From Sanguibacter antarcticus (GTDB lineage: Bacteria > Actinomycetota > Actinomycetes > Actinomycetales > Cellulomonadaceae): 64,000 bases of DNA. Location: contig NZ_PDJG01000001.1 of the NCBI RefSeq assembly GCF_002564005.1, positions 1,612,001 to 1,676,000 on the forward strand. Reading direction: 5' to 3'. Made by a program: the position numbers and the translations under genes. A model generated the notes under the pieces. The model had not been told where the DNA came from. It was given only the letters and a program-made list of their open reading frames with translations, and made no database searches. Each line of letters opens with the position of its first letter. Position 1 is the stretch's first letter. Positions 1-9,807 of the stretch are shown here, in pieces.

Positions 1-1
1 T

Positions 2-997
2 GCGACGACGTCGAGCTATCTCGGCCCGGCCGTCGTCGCACCGCTCGAGCACCGTCTGCGGGCGGAGTGGCCGTTCGAGCCGGAAGAGCTGACGGTGGTC
101 GACGGGGCGATGGACGGCGTCGCCCGGACGCTCGAGGTCCTCACCGGCCTGGGCACGCGGGTCGTCGTCGAGGACCCTGGCTTCCCGCCCTTCTTCGACC
201 TCCTCGACCTGCTCGGCGCCGAGCGTGTCCCCGTCGCGATGGACGACCACGGGATGCGTCCTGACCTCCTTGCCGCGGCTCTGGGGTCTCGCCCAGCGGT
301 GGTCCTGCTCCAGCCGCGGGCGCAGAACCCGACCGGGGCCTCGCTCACGCAGGAGCGCGCCGGCGAGCTGGCGCACGTGCTGCGCACCCATCACGACGGG
401 AGGGACGTCGTCGTCCTCGAGGACGACCACAGCGCCGGGATCTCCCAGGCCGCTGCGGTGAGCCTCGGTTCCCACCTCCCGGGCCGGGTGGTGCACGTCC
501 GGAGCTTTTCGAAGTCCCACGGACCTGACCTGCGCATCGCCGCGGTCGGAGGGCCGGCACCGGTGCTGCGCAAGATCATCGCCCGCCGCATGCTCGGACC
601 CGGGTGGACGAGCCGCATGCTGCAGTCGGTGCTCCTGGAGCTCCTCACGGACCCGGGCTCGCGCACAGCCGTCACCCACGCCCGTGCGACATACCGCATC
701 CGTCAGCGCGAGCTGTCCCGTGCGGTGACCGCCGCAGGGGCCACGCTGCGCGCCGGCGACGGCCTGAACATGTGGCTCCCTGTCGCCGACGAGCGCGCCG
801 CGCTCCTCTACCTCGCGGCCACGGGGATCCGGGCGGCCCCTGGGGCACCGTTCAGCGCCTCCGTCGACGGGCCGGCAGCGACCGGTGGAGCCGGCGCTGC
901 CCCGGCGCCGCACCTGCGGGTCAGCCTCGGTCCCGTCCGCGACGCCTACGGTGCGCTCGCCACGACGCTCGCGGCGGCTGCACTGTCGACGACCTGA
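2..997 (+). CDS. PLP-dependent aminotransferase domain, MocR/GntR-like (5' truncated by window)
   Basis: The reading frame is open from base 2, so the gene starts outside the window. The visible part is a fold-type I aminotransferase domain: a cofactor-pocket segment reading VVDGAMDGV, then VEDPGFPPFFDLL, an NPTG motif, VLEDDHSAGI, and SFSKSHGPDLRIA containing the likely PLP Schiff-base lysine. In MocR-type regulators this domain follows an N-terminal GntR winged helix, which would lie upstream of the window. It could be a regulator or a free-standing aminotransferase; the missing N-terminus decides. It ends about 90 bp before valS, on the same strand. Confidence 0.75.
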   Translation, partial: ATTSSYLGPAVVAPLEHRLRAEWPFEPEELTVVDGAMDGVARTLEVLTGLGTRVVVEDPGFPPFFDLLDLLGAERVPVAMDDHGMRPDLLAAALGSRPAVVLLQPRAQNPTGASLTQERAGELAHVLRTHHDGRDVVVLEDDHSAGISQAAAVSLGSHLPGRVVHVRSFSKSHGPDLRIAAVGGPAPVLRKIIARRMLGPGWTSRMLQSVLLELLTDPGSRTAVTHARATYRIRQRELSRAVTAAGATLRAGDGLNMWLPVADERAALLYLAATGIRAAPGAPFSASVDGPAATGGAGAAPAPHLRVSLGPVRDAYGALATTLAAAALSTT

Positions 998-1090
998 CCC
1001 ATCACCGGACCGGCCCCTGACGATGCCGGGTCCGCTCGTGGGAGCGCCCGGGTTCAGGGGCAGCCCGCGAGTCTGGAAAGATGGTGGACC

Positions 1091-3802
1091 ATGAGCGCAT
1101 CTGCTGGACTCCCCACGCCCGCCACCGGTTCCGAGCCCGACACGTCGCTGGTGGTGCGGGTCGGGACGGTCCCCGACAAGGTCAGCCTCGACGGTCTCGA
1201 GACCCGATGGGCCTCAGCCTGGGACGGATCGGGCACGTACTCCTTCGACCGCTCGGCGGACCGTGCAGACGTGTACTCGATCGACACCCCGCCGCCGACG
1301 GTCTCCGGCTCGCTGCACGTCGGTCACGTCTTCAGCTACACGCACACGGACGTCGTCGCCCGCTTCCAGCGCATGCGCGGCAAGTCGGTCTTCTACCCGA
1401 TGGGCTGGGACGACAACGGACTGCCGACGGAGCGTCGCGTGCAGAACTACTACGGTGTCCGCTGCGACCCGTCGCTCCCCTACGTCGAGGGCTACGTGCC
1501 ACCGCTGGAAGGAGCCGAGGGAAAGAGCGTCAAGGCCGCAGACCAGCAGCCGATCGGCCGCAAGAACTTCGTCGAGCTCTGCGAGCGCCTCACCGGCGAG
1601 GACGAGAAGGAGTTCGAGTCGCTGTGGCGATACCTCGGGCTCTCCGTCGACTGGCAGCACCACTACCAGACCATCGGTCGGACCGCTCAGGCCACCGCGC
1701 AGACCGCGTTCCTGCGCAACCTTGCCCGCAACGAGGCCTACCAGGCCGAGGCGCCGGGCCTCTGGGACGTGACGTTCCAGACGGCCGTCGCGCAGGCCGA
1801 GCTCGAGGCACGCGACTACCCCGGCCACTTCCACAAGGTGGCCTTCCACACCCCTGACGGCAGCGACGTCGTCATCGAGACGACCCGCCCCGAGCTCCTT
1901 CCCGCGTGCGTCGCCCTCATCGCGCACCCGGACGACGAGCGCTACCAGCACCTGTTCGGCACCACGGTGACCTCCCCGCTCTTCGGCGTCGACGTCCCTG
2001 TCCTCGCGCACACCATGGCGGAGCCCGACAAGGGCGCCGGCATCGCGATGTGCTGCACCTTCGGTGACCTTACCGACGTCCAGTGGTGGCGTGAGCTCCA
2101 GCTCCCCACCCGGTCGATCCTCGTCCGCGACGGGCGCATCACGCGCGAGACGCCGGACTGGATCACGTCCGAGCAGGGCACCGCGCTCTTCGCCGAGATG
2201 CTCGGCAAGACGACCTTCTCGGCACGGACCGCTGTCGTCGACGCTCTGCGGGAGTCCGGCGATCTCCACGGCGAGCCCGTCGCCACGCAGCGCAAGGCGA
2301 ACTTCTTCGAGAAGGGCGACAAGCCGCTCGAGATCGTCACGAGCCGCCAGTGGTACATCCGCAACGGTGGGCGCGACGCCGATCTCAACGCGGCGCTGCT
2401 CGCTCGCGGCGACGAGCTGAAGTTCCACCCCGAGTTCATGGCCGTGCGCTACTCCAACTGGGTGGGCGGCCTCAACGGCGACTGGCTCGTCTCCCGCCAG
2501 CGCTTCTTCGGCGTGCCGATCCCCGTCTGGTACCCGGTCGACGCCCACGGCGAGCCCCGGTGGGACGCCCCGCTCGTCCCGGACGAGGCCGACCTGCCCA
2601 TCGACCCGTCCTCCGACACTCCTGCAGGATTCACCGCCGACCAGCGCGGCCAGGCAGGCGGGTTCATCGGCGACCCCGACATCATGGACACCTGGGCGAC
2701 CTCCTCGCTCACACCCCAGATCGCCGGCGGCTGGCTCACCGACCCTGACCTCTTCTCCCGCGTGTTCCCGATGGACCTGCGACCCCAGGGCCAGGACATC
2801 ATCCGCACATGGCTCTTCTCGACCGTCGTCCGTGCGCACCTCGAGCACGGCTCGCTCCCCTGGGCCAACGCTGCGATCTCGGGCTGGATCCTCGACCCGG
2901 ACCGCAAGAAGATGAGCAAGTCCAAGGGCAACGTCGTCACGCCCATGGGCCTGCTCGAGGAGCACGGCTCCGACGCGGTCAGGTACTGGGCCGCCTCGGC
3001 ACGCCTCGGGACGGACGCAGCCTTCGAGGTCGGTCAGATGAAGATCGGTCGCCGGCTCGCCATCAAGGTGCTCAACGCGAGCAAGTTCGCGCTCTCGTTC
3101 GCCGGTGACGACGAGCTCTCGCTCGACCCGACGCTGGTCACCGAACCCCTCGACCGGGCGATGCTCGCCGGGCTCGCAGACGTCGTCGACAAAGCGACCG
3201 CAGCGCTCGAGGCGTACGACCACACCCGTGCGCTCGAGGTCTCCGAGACCTTCTTCTGGACGTTCTGCGACGACTACCTCGAGCTCGTCAAGGACCGTGC
3301 CTACGGTGCAGGCGACGCAACCGTGTCGGCTGCGACGCTCTCGGCTCGGACCGGTCTCGCCGTCGCTCTCGACACGCTGCTGCGCCTCTTCGCGCCGGTC
3401 CTGCCGTTCGCGACCGAAGAGGTGTGGTCGTGGTGGCGCGACGGCTCGGTCCACCACGCTGCATGGCCGGCGTCAGAGGGCCTGCGCACGGCGGCCGGAG
3501 ATGCAGACGTCTCCGTGCTCACCGCGGCCGGGCACGCCCTCGGGTCGCTGCGCAAGATCAAGTCCGAGGCCAAGGTCTCCATGCGCACGCCCATCCTGCT
3601 CGCCGAGCTCGCGGTGCCTGCCGCATACCTGCCGGCGATCGAGTCGGCACGCGTCGACGTCGAGGGAGCCGGGCGCGTCACGGGCAGCCTGACGCTCGCG
3701 GTCGCAGGCTCCGACCAGGGCGACCCGTCCGTCCAGGGCGGGATCCTCGTCGTGCGCTCCGAGCTCGGCGAGGCCGAGCCGAAGCCGGCACGCAATGCGT
3801 GA
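1091..3802 (+). CDS. valS: Valyl-tRNA synthetase
   Basis: Class Ia aminoacyl-tRNA synthetase that charges tRNA-Val in the cytoplasm. At 903 residues it has the expected length. The HIGH-type signature is SGSLHVGHVFSYTHTD near residue 70, and KKMSKSKGNVVTP near residue 615 carries the KMSKS loop. Between them lies the editing (CP1) domain with an ETTRPELLPACVAL segment. The C-terminal anticodon-binding region follows, with KIKSEAKVSMRTP near the end. The acyl-CoA ligase start codon overlaps the last 8 bases of this gene, so the two are probably translationally coupled. Confidence 0.97.
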   Translation: MSASAGLPTPATGSEPDTSLVVRVGTVPDKVSLDGLETRWASAWDGSGTYSFDRSADRADVYSIDTPPPTVSGSLHVGHVFSYTHTDVVARFQRMRGKSVFYPMGWDDNGLPTERRVQNYYGVRCDPSLPYVEGYVPPLEGAEGKSVKAADQQPIGRKNFVELCERLTGEDEKEFESLWRYLGLSVDWQHHYQTIGRTAQATAQTAFLRNLARNEAYQAEAPGLWDVTFQTAVAQAELEARDYPGHFHKVAFHTPDGSDVVIETTRPELLPACVALIAHPDDERYQHLFGTTVTSPLFGVDVPVLAHTMAEPDKGAGIAMCCTFGDLTDVQWWRELQLPTRSILVRDGRITRETPDWITSEQGTALFAEMLGKTTFSARTAVVDALRESGDLHGEPVATQRKANFFEKGDKPLEIVTSRQWYIRNGGRDADLNAALLARGDELKFHPEFMAVRYSNWVGGLNGDWLVSRQRFFGVPIPVWYPVDAHGEPRWDAPLVPDEADLPIDPSSDTPAGFTADQRGQAGGFIGDPDIMDTWATSSLTPQIAGGWLTDPDLFSRVFPMDLRPQGQDIIRTWLFSTVVRAHLEHGSLPWANAAISGWILDPDRKKMSKSKGNVVTPMGLLEEHGSDAVRYWAASARLGTDAAFEVGQMKIGRRLAIKVLNASKFALSFAGDDELSLDPTLVTEPLDRAMLAGLADVVDKATAALEAYDHTRALEVSETFFWTFCDDYLELVKDRAYGAGDATVSAATLSARTGLAVALDTLLRLFAPVLPFATEEVWSWWRDGSVHHAAWPASEGLRTAAGDADVSVLTAAGHALGSLRKIKSEAKVSMRTPILLAELAVPAAYLPAIESARVDVEGAGRVTGSLTLAVAGSDQGDPSVQGGILVVRSELGEAEPKPARNA

Positions 3803-5597
3803 GAAGGCGTCACCGAGCCACATCACCATCCCGCCTGAGACGTCCATCAACACGTTGCTCGCCGACCGCGTCCGCACGGCGGGCGCGGACCCTCTGTACG
3901 AGCGCAAGAGCGACGACGGCACCTCCTGGACCTCGGTCTCGGCGCAGTCCTTCGCCGACGACGTCGCGGCCGTCGCCGGAGGGCTCGTCGCTCGGGGCGT
4001 CGAGGTCGGCGACCGGGTCGCCATCATGTCCCACACCCGCTACGAGTGGACGCTCCTCGACTTCGCGGTCTGGGCCGTCGGGGCCGTTCCGGTACCGGTG
4101 TACGAGACGAGCTCGATCGAGCAGGTGCGGTGGATCCTCGACGACTCAGGTGCGTGCCTCGCCCTCGTCGAGACGGCAGCCCACGCGACGATCGTTGCCG
4201 CCGCCCGCACCGACCTTCCGGCGCTCACCGACGTCCTCGTCATCGAGGACGACGCGGTCGGCCTCCTGCGTGCTGCCGGCGTCGACATCGACGCCGCCCA
4301 GGTGACGGCGCGCAGCACAGCCGTCCACGGCGACGACCTCTCCACGATCATCTATACGTCAGGGACCACCGGGCGACCCAAGGGCGCCGAGCTCACGCAC
4401 CACAACTTCGTGTTCCTCACACGCAACGGTGTCGAAGGCCTGGGAGACGTCTGCGCCGGCCCCGAGGCACGCACGCTCCTCTTCATGCCCCTCGCCCACG
4501 TGTTCGCCCGCTTCATCCAGGTCTTGTGCGTCACCTCCGGTGCCGTCCTCGGGCACACCTCGGACACCCGCACCCTCCTGCCAGACCTCACGTCTTTCGG
4601 TCCGACGTTCCTCCTCGCCGTGCCACGCGTCTTCGAGAAGGTGTACAACTCCTCCGAGCAGAAGGCCGGGGTCGGCCCCCGCCTCACGCTCTTCCGCTGG
4701 GCGGCCAAGGTCGCTGTCGACACCTCGACCGCCTGGGACTCACCGACCCGACCCTCGCTCGGGCTCCGGGCTCAGCACGCGGTGGCCGACGCCCTCGTCT
4801 ACGGCAGGCTCCGTGCTGCGCTCGGCGGTCACGCGACGTACGCCATCTCCGGAGGCGCGCCCCTCGGAGAACGGCTCGGCCACTTCTACCGCGGTATCGG
4901 ACTGACCGTCCTCGAGGGTTACGGGCTCACGGAGACGACCTCAGCGACGGCCGTCGGGCGTCCGGGCAGCACACGGGTCGGGACCGTCGGCCTCCCCTTT
5001 CCCGGCACCGCCGTCAGGGTCACGGACGACGGCGAGATCCTCGTCCACGGGGGCCACGTCTTCCGCGGGTACCGCAACGACCCCGACGCCACAGCCGAGG
5101 CGCTCGTGGACGGCTGGTTCCGGACCGGCGACCTCGGCACGCTCGACGACGACGGGTTCCTGCGGATCACGGGCCGCACGAAGGAGATCATCGTCACCGC
5201 AGGCGGGAAGAACGTCGCACCAGCGCTCCTCGAGGACCGGTTCCGTGGGCACCCGCTCGTCAGCCAGTGCGTCGTCGTCGGCGACCAGCAACGGTTCATC
5301 GCTGCGCTCGTCACGCTCGATGAAGAGATGCTCCCCGGGTGGTTGCGCACCCACGGTCTGCCAGACATGGACGTCAGAGCCGCAGCCGTGCACCCCACCG
5401 TCCTCGAAGCGCTCGAGCGCGCGGCCGCGCGCTCGAGCGAGGTCGTCTCCCGTGCCGAGTCCATCCGGAAGGTCCGCGTCCTGACGACAGACTTCACCGA
5501 GCGGAACGGATATCTGACGCCGTCGCTCAAGGTGCGTCGCTCTCTCGTGGTGAGCGACTTCGCCGCCGACATCACTGCGCTCTACGCGGTGGGCTGA
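3795..5597 (+). CDS. Long-chain fatty acid--CoA ligase (FadD15-like)
   Basis: AMP-forming acyl-CoA synthetase of 600 residues, expected to activate long-chain fatty acids with ATP and CoA at the inner membrane face. Visible ANL-family motifs are the P-loop IIYTSGTTGRPKGAELTH (about residues 178-195), LEGYGLTETT, GWFRTGDLG and the hinge region ITGRTKEIIVTAGGKNVAP. The last part matches long-chain synthetases rather than acetyl-CoA synthetase. ATG at 3795 lies inside the 3' end of valS. The pairing with valS is probably positional, not functional. Confidence 0.92.
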   Translation: MREKASPSHITIPPETSINTLLADRVRTAGADPLYERKSDDGTSWTSVSAQSFADDVAAVAGGLVARGVEVGDRVAIMSHTRYEWTLLDFAVWAVGAVPVPVYETSSIEQVRWILDDSGACLALVETAAHATIVAAARTDLPALTDVLVIEDDAVGLLRAAGVDIDAAQVTARSTAVHGDDLSTIIYTSGTTGRPKGAELTHHNFVFLTRNGVEGLGDVCAGPEARTLLFMPLAHVFARFIQVLCVTSGAVLGHTSDTRTLLPDLTSFGPTFLLAVPRVFEKVYNSSEQKAGVGPRLTLFRWAAKVAVDTSTAWDSPTRPSLGLRAQHAVADALVYGRLRAALGGHATYAISGGAPLGERLGHFYRGIGLTVLEGYGLTETTSATAVGRPGSTRVGTVGLPFPGTAVRVTDDGEILVHGGHVFRGYRNDPDATAEALVDGWFRTGDLGTLDDDGFLRITGRTKEIIVTAGGKNVAPALLEDRFRGHPLVSQCVVVGDQQRFIAALVTLDEEMLPGWLRTHGLPDMDVRAAAVHPTVLEALERAAARSSEVVSRAESIRKVRVLTTDFTERNGYLTPSLKVRRSLVVSDFAADITALYAVG

Positions 5598-5654
5598 CGA
5601 CCGGGACGGTGCACCACCGTCGGGCGGCTCCACCGTGAGTGGGCATACGGATCA

Positions 5655-5675
5655 GTAACGTAACATAAACGTAAC
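5655..5675 (+). promoter_or_regulatory. Candidate GlnR-type operator (GTAAC repeats)
   Basis: Three GTAAC pentamers lie in a locally AT-rich stretch upstream of the amino-acid transporter: 5655-5659, 5660-5664 and 5671-5675. The last two are separated by six bases and give AC-n9-AC, the spacing known for actinobacterial GlnR nitrogen-response sites. A TATGGT hexamer at 5697-5702 could be the -10 element. The link to GlnR is inference from pattern and context only. Confidence 0.4.
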
Positions 5676-5873
5676 CCAATGGATACCCTGTCCTGATATG
5701 GTGCGTTCTCCGGTCGCGATCGCCTCCGCCGTCGGCAACACTCAGGTGGAGACGGGTCCGACCGTTTGTTGAAGTGCTCGCACGCTGACGCGGCGTGCGT
5801 GACTGTCGTCCACCGGCCGCTGAGCCACGCTGTGCGCGTCGCTGGACGACGTTTCCTACGGTTCGAGGGGCTC

Positions 5874-6656
5874 ATGAAAACGTCACGATCGATCATCCCG
5901 ACGGCGGCAGTCGCTGTTCTGCTCCTCGCAGGCTGCAGCTCGACGGACACCGCAGCCGAGAGCGAAGGCGGCATCGCCCTCATCACAGAGGGCACGCTCA
6001 CGCTGTGCACCAACCCACCGTACGAGCCGTTCGAGTTCGAGAAGGACGGCGAGGTCGTCGGCCTCGACATCGACATCGTCGCGGAGGTTGCCGCCGATCT
6101 TCGTCTCGAGCTCGCCACGGTGAGCACCCCGTTCGAGGGGATCCAGTCCGGTGCAGCGCTGAGCGCCGGCCAGTGCGACATCGTCGCGTCCGGCATCACC
6201 ATCACGGACGAGCGTGCCCTGAACCTCGACTTCTCCGACGCGTACTTCGACGCCGACCAGGGCTTGCTCGTACCCGCCGGCTCCGACCTCTCGTCGATCG
6301 AGTCGCTCAAGGGCAAGCGGATCTCGGTCATGGTCGCCACCACAGGCGCGACGATGGCACAGGAGAACGGCCTGACCACGACCGAGTACGACGACCTCGG
6401 CACACAGATCCAGGCTCTCCAGGCGGACCAGGTCGACGCCGTGATCAACGACGTCGCCTCGCTCCTGCCGTACGTGGACCAGGGCTTCGAGATCGCCAGC
6501 AACTTCGCGACTGGTGAGGTCTACGGTCTGGGCGTCAAGAAGGGCAACACCGAGCTGCTCGACTCCGTCAACGCGACGCTCAGCCGCATCAGGTCCGACG
6601 GGACATACTCCAACATCTATGCCGAGTGGATCGGCGTCACCCCCTCCCAGGGCTGA
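5874..6656 (+). CDS. Amino-acid ABC transporter substrate-binding lipoprotein
   Basis: Family 3 solute-binding protein of 260 residues. The start at 5874 is preferred over an in-frame upstream one because it follows GAGGGG and opens a lipoprotein signal peptide: MKTSRS, a hydrophobic stretch, then the lipobox LLAGCS with the lipidated cysteine. The mature part begins with the family signature [11 protein letters not shown] and contains [27 protein letters not shown] and [13 protein letters not shown]. It should capture a polar amino acid outside the membrane for the permease encoded 6 bp downstream. The exact ligand cannot be told from sequence. Confidence 0.92.
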   Translation: MKTSRSIIPTAAVAVLLLAGCSSTDTAAESEGGIALITEGTLTLCTNPPYEPFEFEKDGEVVGLDIDIVAEVAADLRLELATVSTPFEGIQSGAALSAGQCDIVASGITITDERALNLDFSDAYFDADQGLLVPAGSDLSSIESLKGKRISVMVATTGATMAQENGLTTTEYDDLGTQIQALQADQVDAVINDVASLLPYVDQGFEIASNFATGEVYGLGVKKGNTELLDSVNATLSRIRSDGTYSNIYAEWIGVTPSQG

Positions 6657-6662
6657 TCCATC

Positions 6663-7505
6663 ATGACCACCGAGGACTCGACCGTCGCCCGGCACGCCCC
6701 ACGCCGGGCGCGGTTGAGCCCACGGCGGCGCGCACGGATCTTCCGTGGGATCCAGTATGCGATCCTCGTCGTCGCCGTCGTCGGGATCTTCCTGCTCATC
6801 GACTGGGACCGGATCAGCGAGAGCGTCTTCAACATCGACGCTGCCAAGGCTCTGCTCCCGCGGGTGCCGCTCGCGTTCAAGAACACCGTCGTCTACACAG
6901 CCGCGTCCTTCGCGATCGGGTTGAGCCTCGGCACCGTGCTCGCACTCATGAAGCTCTCGTCCGTCGCGCCCTACCGCTGGATCGCGACCGCGTACATCGA
7001 GTTCTTCCGTGGGATCCCCGCGCTCCTCGTCGTGTTCTCGTTCGGCTACGCGGTGCCCATCGCACTGGGTGTCCGGATCGACTCCCTGACACTCAAGGCA
7101 GCTCTCGCCCTCGGGCTCGTCTCCGCCGCCTACATCGCCGAGACTCTCCGAGCCGGCATCCAGGCAGTCCCTCGGGGACAGGTCGAGGCCGCACGCTCGC
7201 TCGGCATGTCCAGCGGACGCACCCTCGCCACCGTGGTCATCCCGCAGGCGTTCCGGATCGTGCTGCCCCCCATGACGAACGAGATCATCCTCCTCACCAA
7301 GGACACCTCGCTCATCTTCGTCCTCGGGCTCGCTGCGTCCCAGTTCGACCTGACGAAGATCGGTCGCGACGCTCTCGTCTCCGCAGCAGGCGGAGGGACG
7401 ACCGGCCTGTTCGTGGCCGGCTTCGGGTACCTGTGCATCACGATCCCCCTCGGACTGCTCGCCCGCTGGCTCGAGAACCGCACCGGCAAGAAGTCACGCC
7501 GATGA
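6663..7505 (+). CDS. Amino-acid ABC transporter permease (HisMQ family)
   Basis: 280-residue inner-membrane permease. A basic N-terminus (about 40 residues) precedes the first membrane segment, [17 protein letters not shown]. Further hydrophobic segments and the EAA loop ([14 protein letters not shown], with [15 protein letters not shown] after it) contact the ATPase. It starts 6 bp after the binding-protein stop, and its stop overlaps an upstream candidate start of the ATPase gene. A single permease gene suggests a homodimeric channel. Confidence 0.92.
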   Translation: MTTEDSTVARHAPRRARLSPRRRARIFRGIQYAILVVAVVGIFLLIDWDRISESVFNIDAAKALLPRVPLAFKNTVVYTAASFAIGLSLGTVLALMKLSSVAPYRWIATAYIEFFRGIPALLVVFSFGYAVPIALGVRIDSLTLKAALALGLVSAAYIAETLRAGIQAVPRGQVEAARSLGMSSGRTLATVVIPQAFRIVLPPMTNEIILLTKDTSLIFVLGLAASQFDLTKIGRDALVSAAGGGTTGLFVAGFGYLCITIPLGLLARWLENRTGKKSRR

Positions 7506-7531
7506 TGCCCCCCGAGCCGAAGGAGCTGCAC

Positions 7532-8305
7532 GTGGACACCGCCGCCGGACCCGTCGTCGCGATCACAGACCTGCGCAAGAGCTTCGGCAGCCGTGAGGTG
7601 CTCAAGGGGATCGACCTCGATGTGGCACCCGGCGAGGTCGTGTGCGTCATCGGCCCCTCCGGATCAGGAAAGTCGACCCTCCTGCGCTGCGTCAACCAGC
7701 TCGAGGTCGCAACCTCCGGGACCGTGACCGTCCTGGGAACAGAGACGACGGACCCGGACGTCGACATCGACGCCGTCCGGCAGAAGGTCGGCATGGTGTT
7801 CCAGCAGTTCAACCTCTTCACGCACCAGACCGTCCTGGAGAACTGCACGATCGCCCAGCGTCGGGTCCTGCGGCGCACCCGTGCCGAGGCGGAGGCGATC
7901 GCCCGGACGAACCTCGCGAACGTCGGGCTCGAGGACCGTGGCAACGCTCTCCCGTCGCAGCTCTCTGGAGGCCAGCAGCAGCGTGTCGCGATCGCTCGCG
8001 CGCTGAGCATGGACCCCGAGCTCATGCTCTTCGACGAGCCGACCTCGGCCCTCGACCCAGAGCTTGTCGGGGACGTCCTGTCGGTCATGCGTACCCTGGC
8101 CGAGAACGGCATGACGATGATCGTCGTCACGCACGAGATGGCGTTCGCTCGCGAGGTCGCCGACCGCGTGGTCTTCATGGACGACGGCATGATCGTCGAG
8201 CAAGGCCCTCCTGAGCAGGTCATCGGTGCGCCCGAGCACGCACGGACGCGCTCGTTCCTCGAACGGGTCCTCGACCCGACACATCCGCACCCCGGCAACC
8301 GATAG
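7532..8305 (+). CDS. Amino-acid ABC transporter ATP-binding protein (GlnQ-like)
   Basis: Cytoplasmic ATPase that powers uptake. It has Walker [15 protein letters not shown]-loop [11 protein letters not shown], signature [15 protein letters not shown], Walker [14 protein letters not shown] and the H-switch VVTHEMAFA, in the usual order. Two starts are possible: ATG at 7502, which overlaps the permease stop, and GTG at 7532, which has AAGGAG six bases upstream. I chose 7532 for its ribosome-binding site; the difference is 10 residues. The operon ends in a strong hairpin at 8308-8350. Confidence 0.92.
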   Translation: MDTAAGPVVAITDLRKSFGSREVLKGIDLDVAPGEVVCVIGPSGSGKSTLLRCVNQLEVATSGTVTVLGTETTDPDVDIDAVRQKVGMVFQQFNLFTHQTVLENCTIAQRRVLRRTRAEAEAIARTNLANVGLEDRGNALPSQLSGGQQQRVAIARALSMDPELMLFDEPTSALDPELVGDVLSVMRTLAENGMTMIVVTHEMAFAREVADRVVFMDDGMIVEQGPPEQVIGAPEHARTRSFLERVLDPTHPHPGNR

Positions 8306-8307
8306 TC

Positions 8308-8350
8308 CGCTGGGCGGGGACTCCGCCGATGGCGAGGTCCCCGCCCAGCG
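8308..8350. terminator. Rho-independent-type hairpin between convergent genes
   Basis: A perfect 14-bp stem: 8308-8321 pairs with 8337-8350 around a 15-base loop. It sits immediately after the ABC transporter ATPase stop and before the end of the convergent baeRF gene, so it can serve both strands. A T-run is absent, as is common in GC-rich actinobacteria. Confidence 0.75.
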
Positions 8351-8385
8351 ACCCGGGTGGTGGTGCGGTCTGGCCCCGCGACGGC

Positions 8386-9600
8386 TCAGCCGACGGTGCG
8401 CAGACGGCCCGCGTCCGACGACAGGCTGGGCGCTCCCCCGTCGCTCGGGGTGCTCTCGTCGTGCCAGCGGAGCACAGCGCCGACGCCGTCCGGAAGGTTG
8501 ACCGCCCCGTCCGACGGGGCGAAGGTCACGCCCGCATCCTGACCCAGCGCGGCACGCAAGAGCGCGACGTCGGCGCCGATCTTCCTGATGCCGTCGGTGA
8601 CCCCGATGCCCTCGAGGTCCGACCGGCTGGTCGCGATCTGCAACAGCTCCGGCCCCACCCACAGGGTGAGGTCTGCGAAGTGCTGAGCCGTCTGCGCCTC
8701 GGACTCGAAGAAGATGAGCTCCTCGACCTGTCCGCGCTGGAGCACCGCGACGACGTCGGCCAGCGCAGAGACGGCTGCACCGTCCCGACCGTGCTCCTCG
8801 AGGAACTTCCCGAGCACCGTTTCCCGTCGCTTGGTCCGGAAAACGTCGAGCGCTGTGTTGAGCCGGCCTCTGAAGACCTCGTCCTTGACTCCGTCGTTCC
8901 GTGAGCCGCCCGGGACCTCGACCGTGAGCTCCGCCGTCTTCTTCCCGAGCGCACGTCGGACGAGCGGTACCGCCCGCACGTCGCCGGTGAGGATGACGAG
9001 CTCCGGCTTCTTCTCCAGCACCAGCCGATCGATCTCAGCCGCCACGACCTCCGTGTTGCGCTCCCAGGAGTCCTCCGCGCGGCTCTCGACGCGACGGTGA
9101 GACCAGCCGCCGGTGTGTGCCTTGACGACCTCGTCGTGGCCGCCTTCGACGACGTGGCGGAGCGCCTCGAGGCTCCCCCCGATCGCACGTGCCGACTCGA
9201 CGAACGTCAGGTCAGCGCCCTCACGGTTGACCTCGACCACGAGGCGCGCGACCGACTCGTCGGCTGCGTGTGCCGCGGGCAGGAGGCCGGGGATCTCCCC
9301 GAACGTCGCTCGGTCTCGGACGGGTGGTTCTGCGAGAACCATGTCGACGAGGATCTCCTGGCTGTCCGCGACGAGGAACCGGCCGTGCGGTCCCGACACC
9401 CATGTGGGCCGCACGAGCACCTCCCCGATCTGGTCCAGCAGCGTCGAGCCGGCACCGTCACGCTCGAGCGCACGTCGCACGCCCTTCCACCGCTCCTCGA
9501 CCTGCTGATCACCGGCCTCGGCGGCTGGTGTGGAGTCGAGGTAGACGGACACAAAGGGTCCGTCATGTCCGATCAGGGGCTTGAGCCAGTCAATCTTCAT
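8386..9600 (-). CDS. baeRF / Vms1-like release-factor-family protein (Rv2629-type)
   Basis: 404 residues related to the bacterial/archaeal eRF1-like (baeRF) group that includes mycobacterial Rv2629; the family is linked to peptidyl-tRNA release or ribosome stress. The start MKIDWLKPLIGHDGP at 9600 follows AGGTG and is typical of this family. A HTGGWSHRRVESRAE segment near the middle occupies the position of the family's catalytic-loop region, with His where Vms1-type proteins often have Gln. VILTGDVRAVPLVRRAL follows in the C-terminal Rossmann-like domain. Exact biochemical role is unknown. It appears to be transcribed alone. Confidence 0.7.
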   Translation of the reverse strand: MKIDWLKPLIGHDGPFVSVYLDSTPAAEAGDQQVEERWKGVRRALERDGAGSTLLDQIGEVLVRPTWVSGPHGRFLVADSQEILVDMVLAEPPVRDRATFGEIPGLLPAAHAADESVARLVVEVNREGADLTFVESARAIGGSLEALRHVVEGGHDEVVKAHTGGWSHRRVESRAEDSWERNTEVVAAEIDRLVLEKKPELVILTGDVRAVPLVRRALGKKTAELTVEVPGGSRNDGVKDEVFRGRLNTALDVFRTKRRETVLGKFLEEHGRDGAAVSALADVVAVLQRGQVEELIFFESEAQTAQHFADLTLWVGPELLQIATSRSDLEGIGVTDGIRKIGADVALLRAALGQDAGVTFAPSDGAVNLPDGVGAVLRWHDESTPSDGGAPSLSSDAGRLRTVG

Positions 9601-9720
9601 CCGGTCACACCTCATCACTCGTCGGAGATGGACGCGCGCCGCTGCGGTTCGACCTGGGCGGCACGGCGCCCGGGGACCATCCCACAGTGCTCTAGATCGA
9701 CGGAGAGTGCCACTCAGCGC

Positions 9721-9753
9721 GGGCGCGCGGCTGTCGCAGCCGATCGTGCGCCC
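9721..9753 (-). terminator. Hairpin downstream of chorismate mutase
   Basis: CGGCTG (9728-9733) pairs with CAGCCG (9737-9742) around a 3-base loop, and an outer GGGCGC/GCGCCC pairing (9721-9726 with 9748-9753) extends the stem with internal unpaired bases. A smaller hairpin, GCCCGC-TC-GCGGGC, lies at 9770-9783. Both lie after the chorismate mutase stop and are the best termination candidates for the clpX-aroQ transcript. Confidence 0.4.
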
Positions 9754-9807
9754 CCGTGGACCTGTTCGGGCCCGCTCGCGGGCTGCGCCGTTCCCGCGGT
9801 GCGGGGG

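Noticed and set aside
1214..3457. 747-codon open frame on the minus strand over valS
   Set aside because: Opposite a complete, motif-bearing valS. Its protein is mostly R, G, E, V and D with no fold signature, as expected of an antisense shadow in GC-rich DNA.
5766..5873. Upstream start of the substrate-binding protein
   Set aside because: It would place 36 non-signal residues before a complete lipoprotein signal peptide; ATG 5874 has GAGGGG before it.
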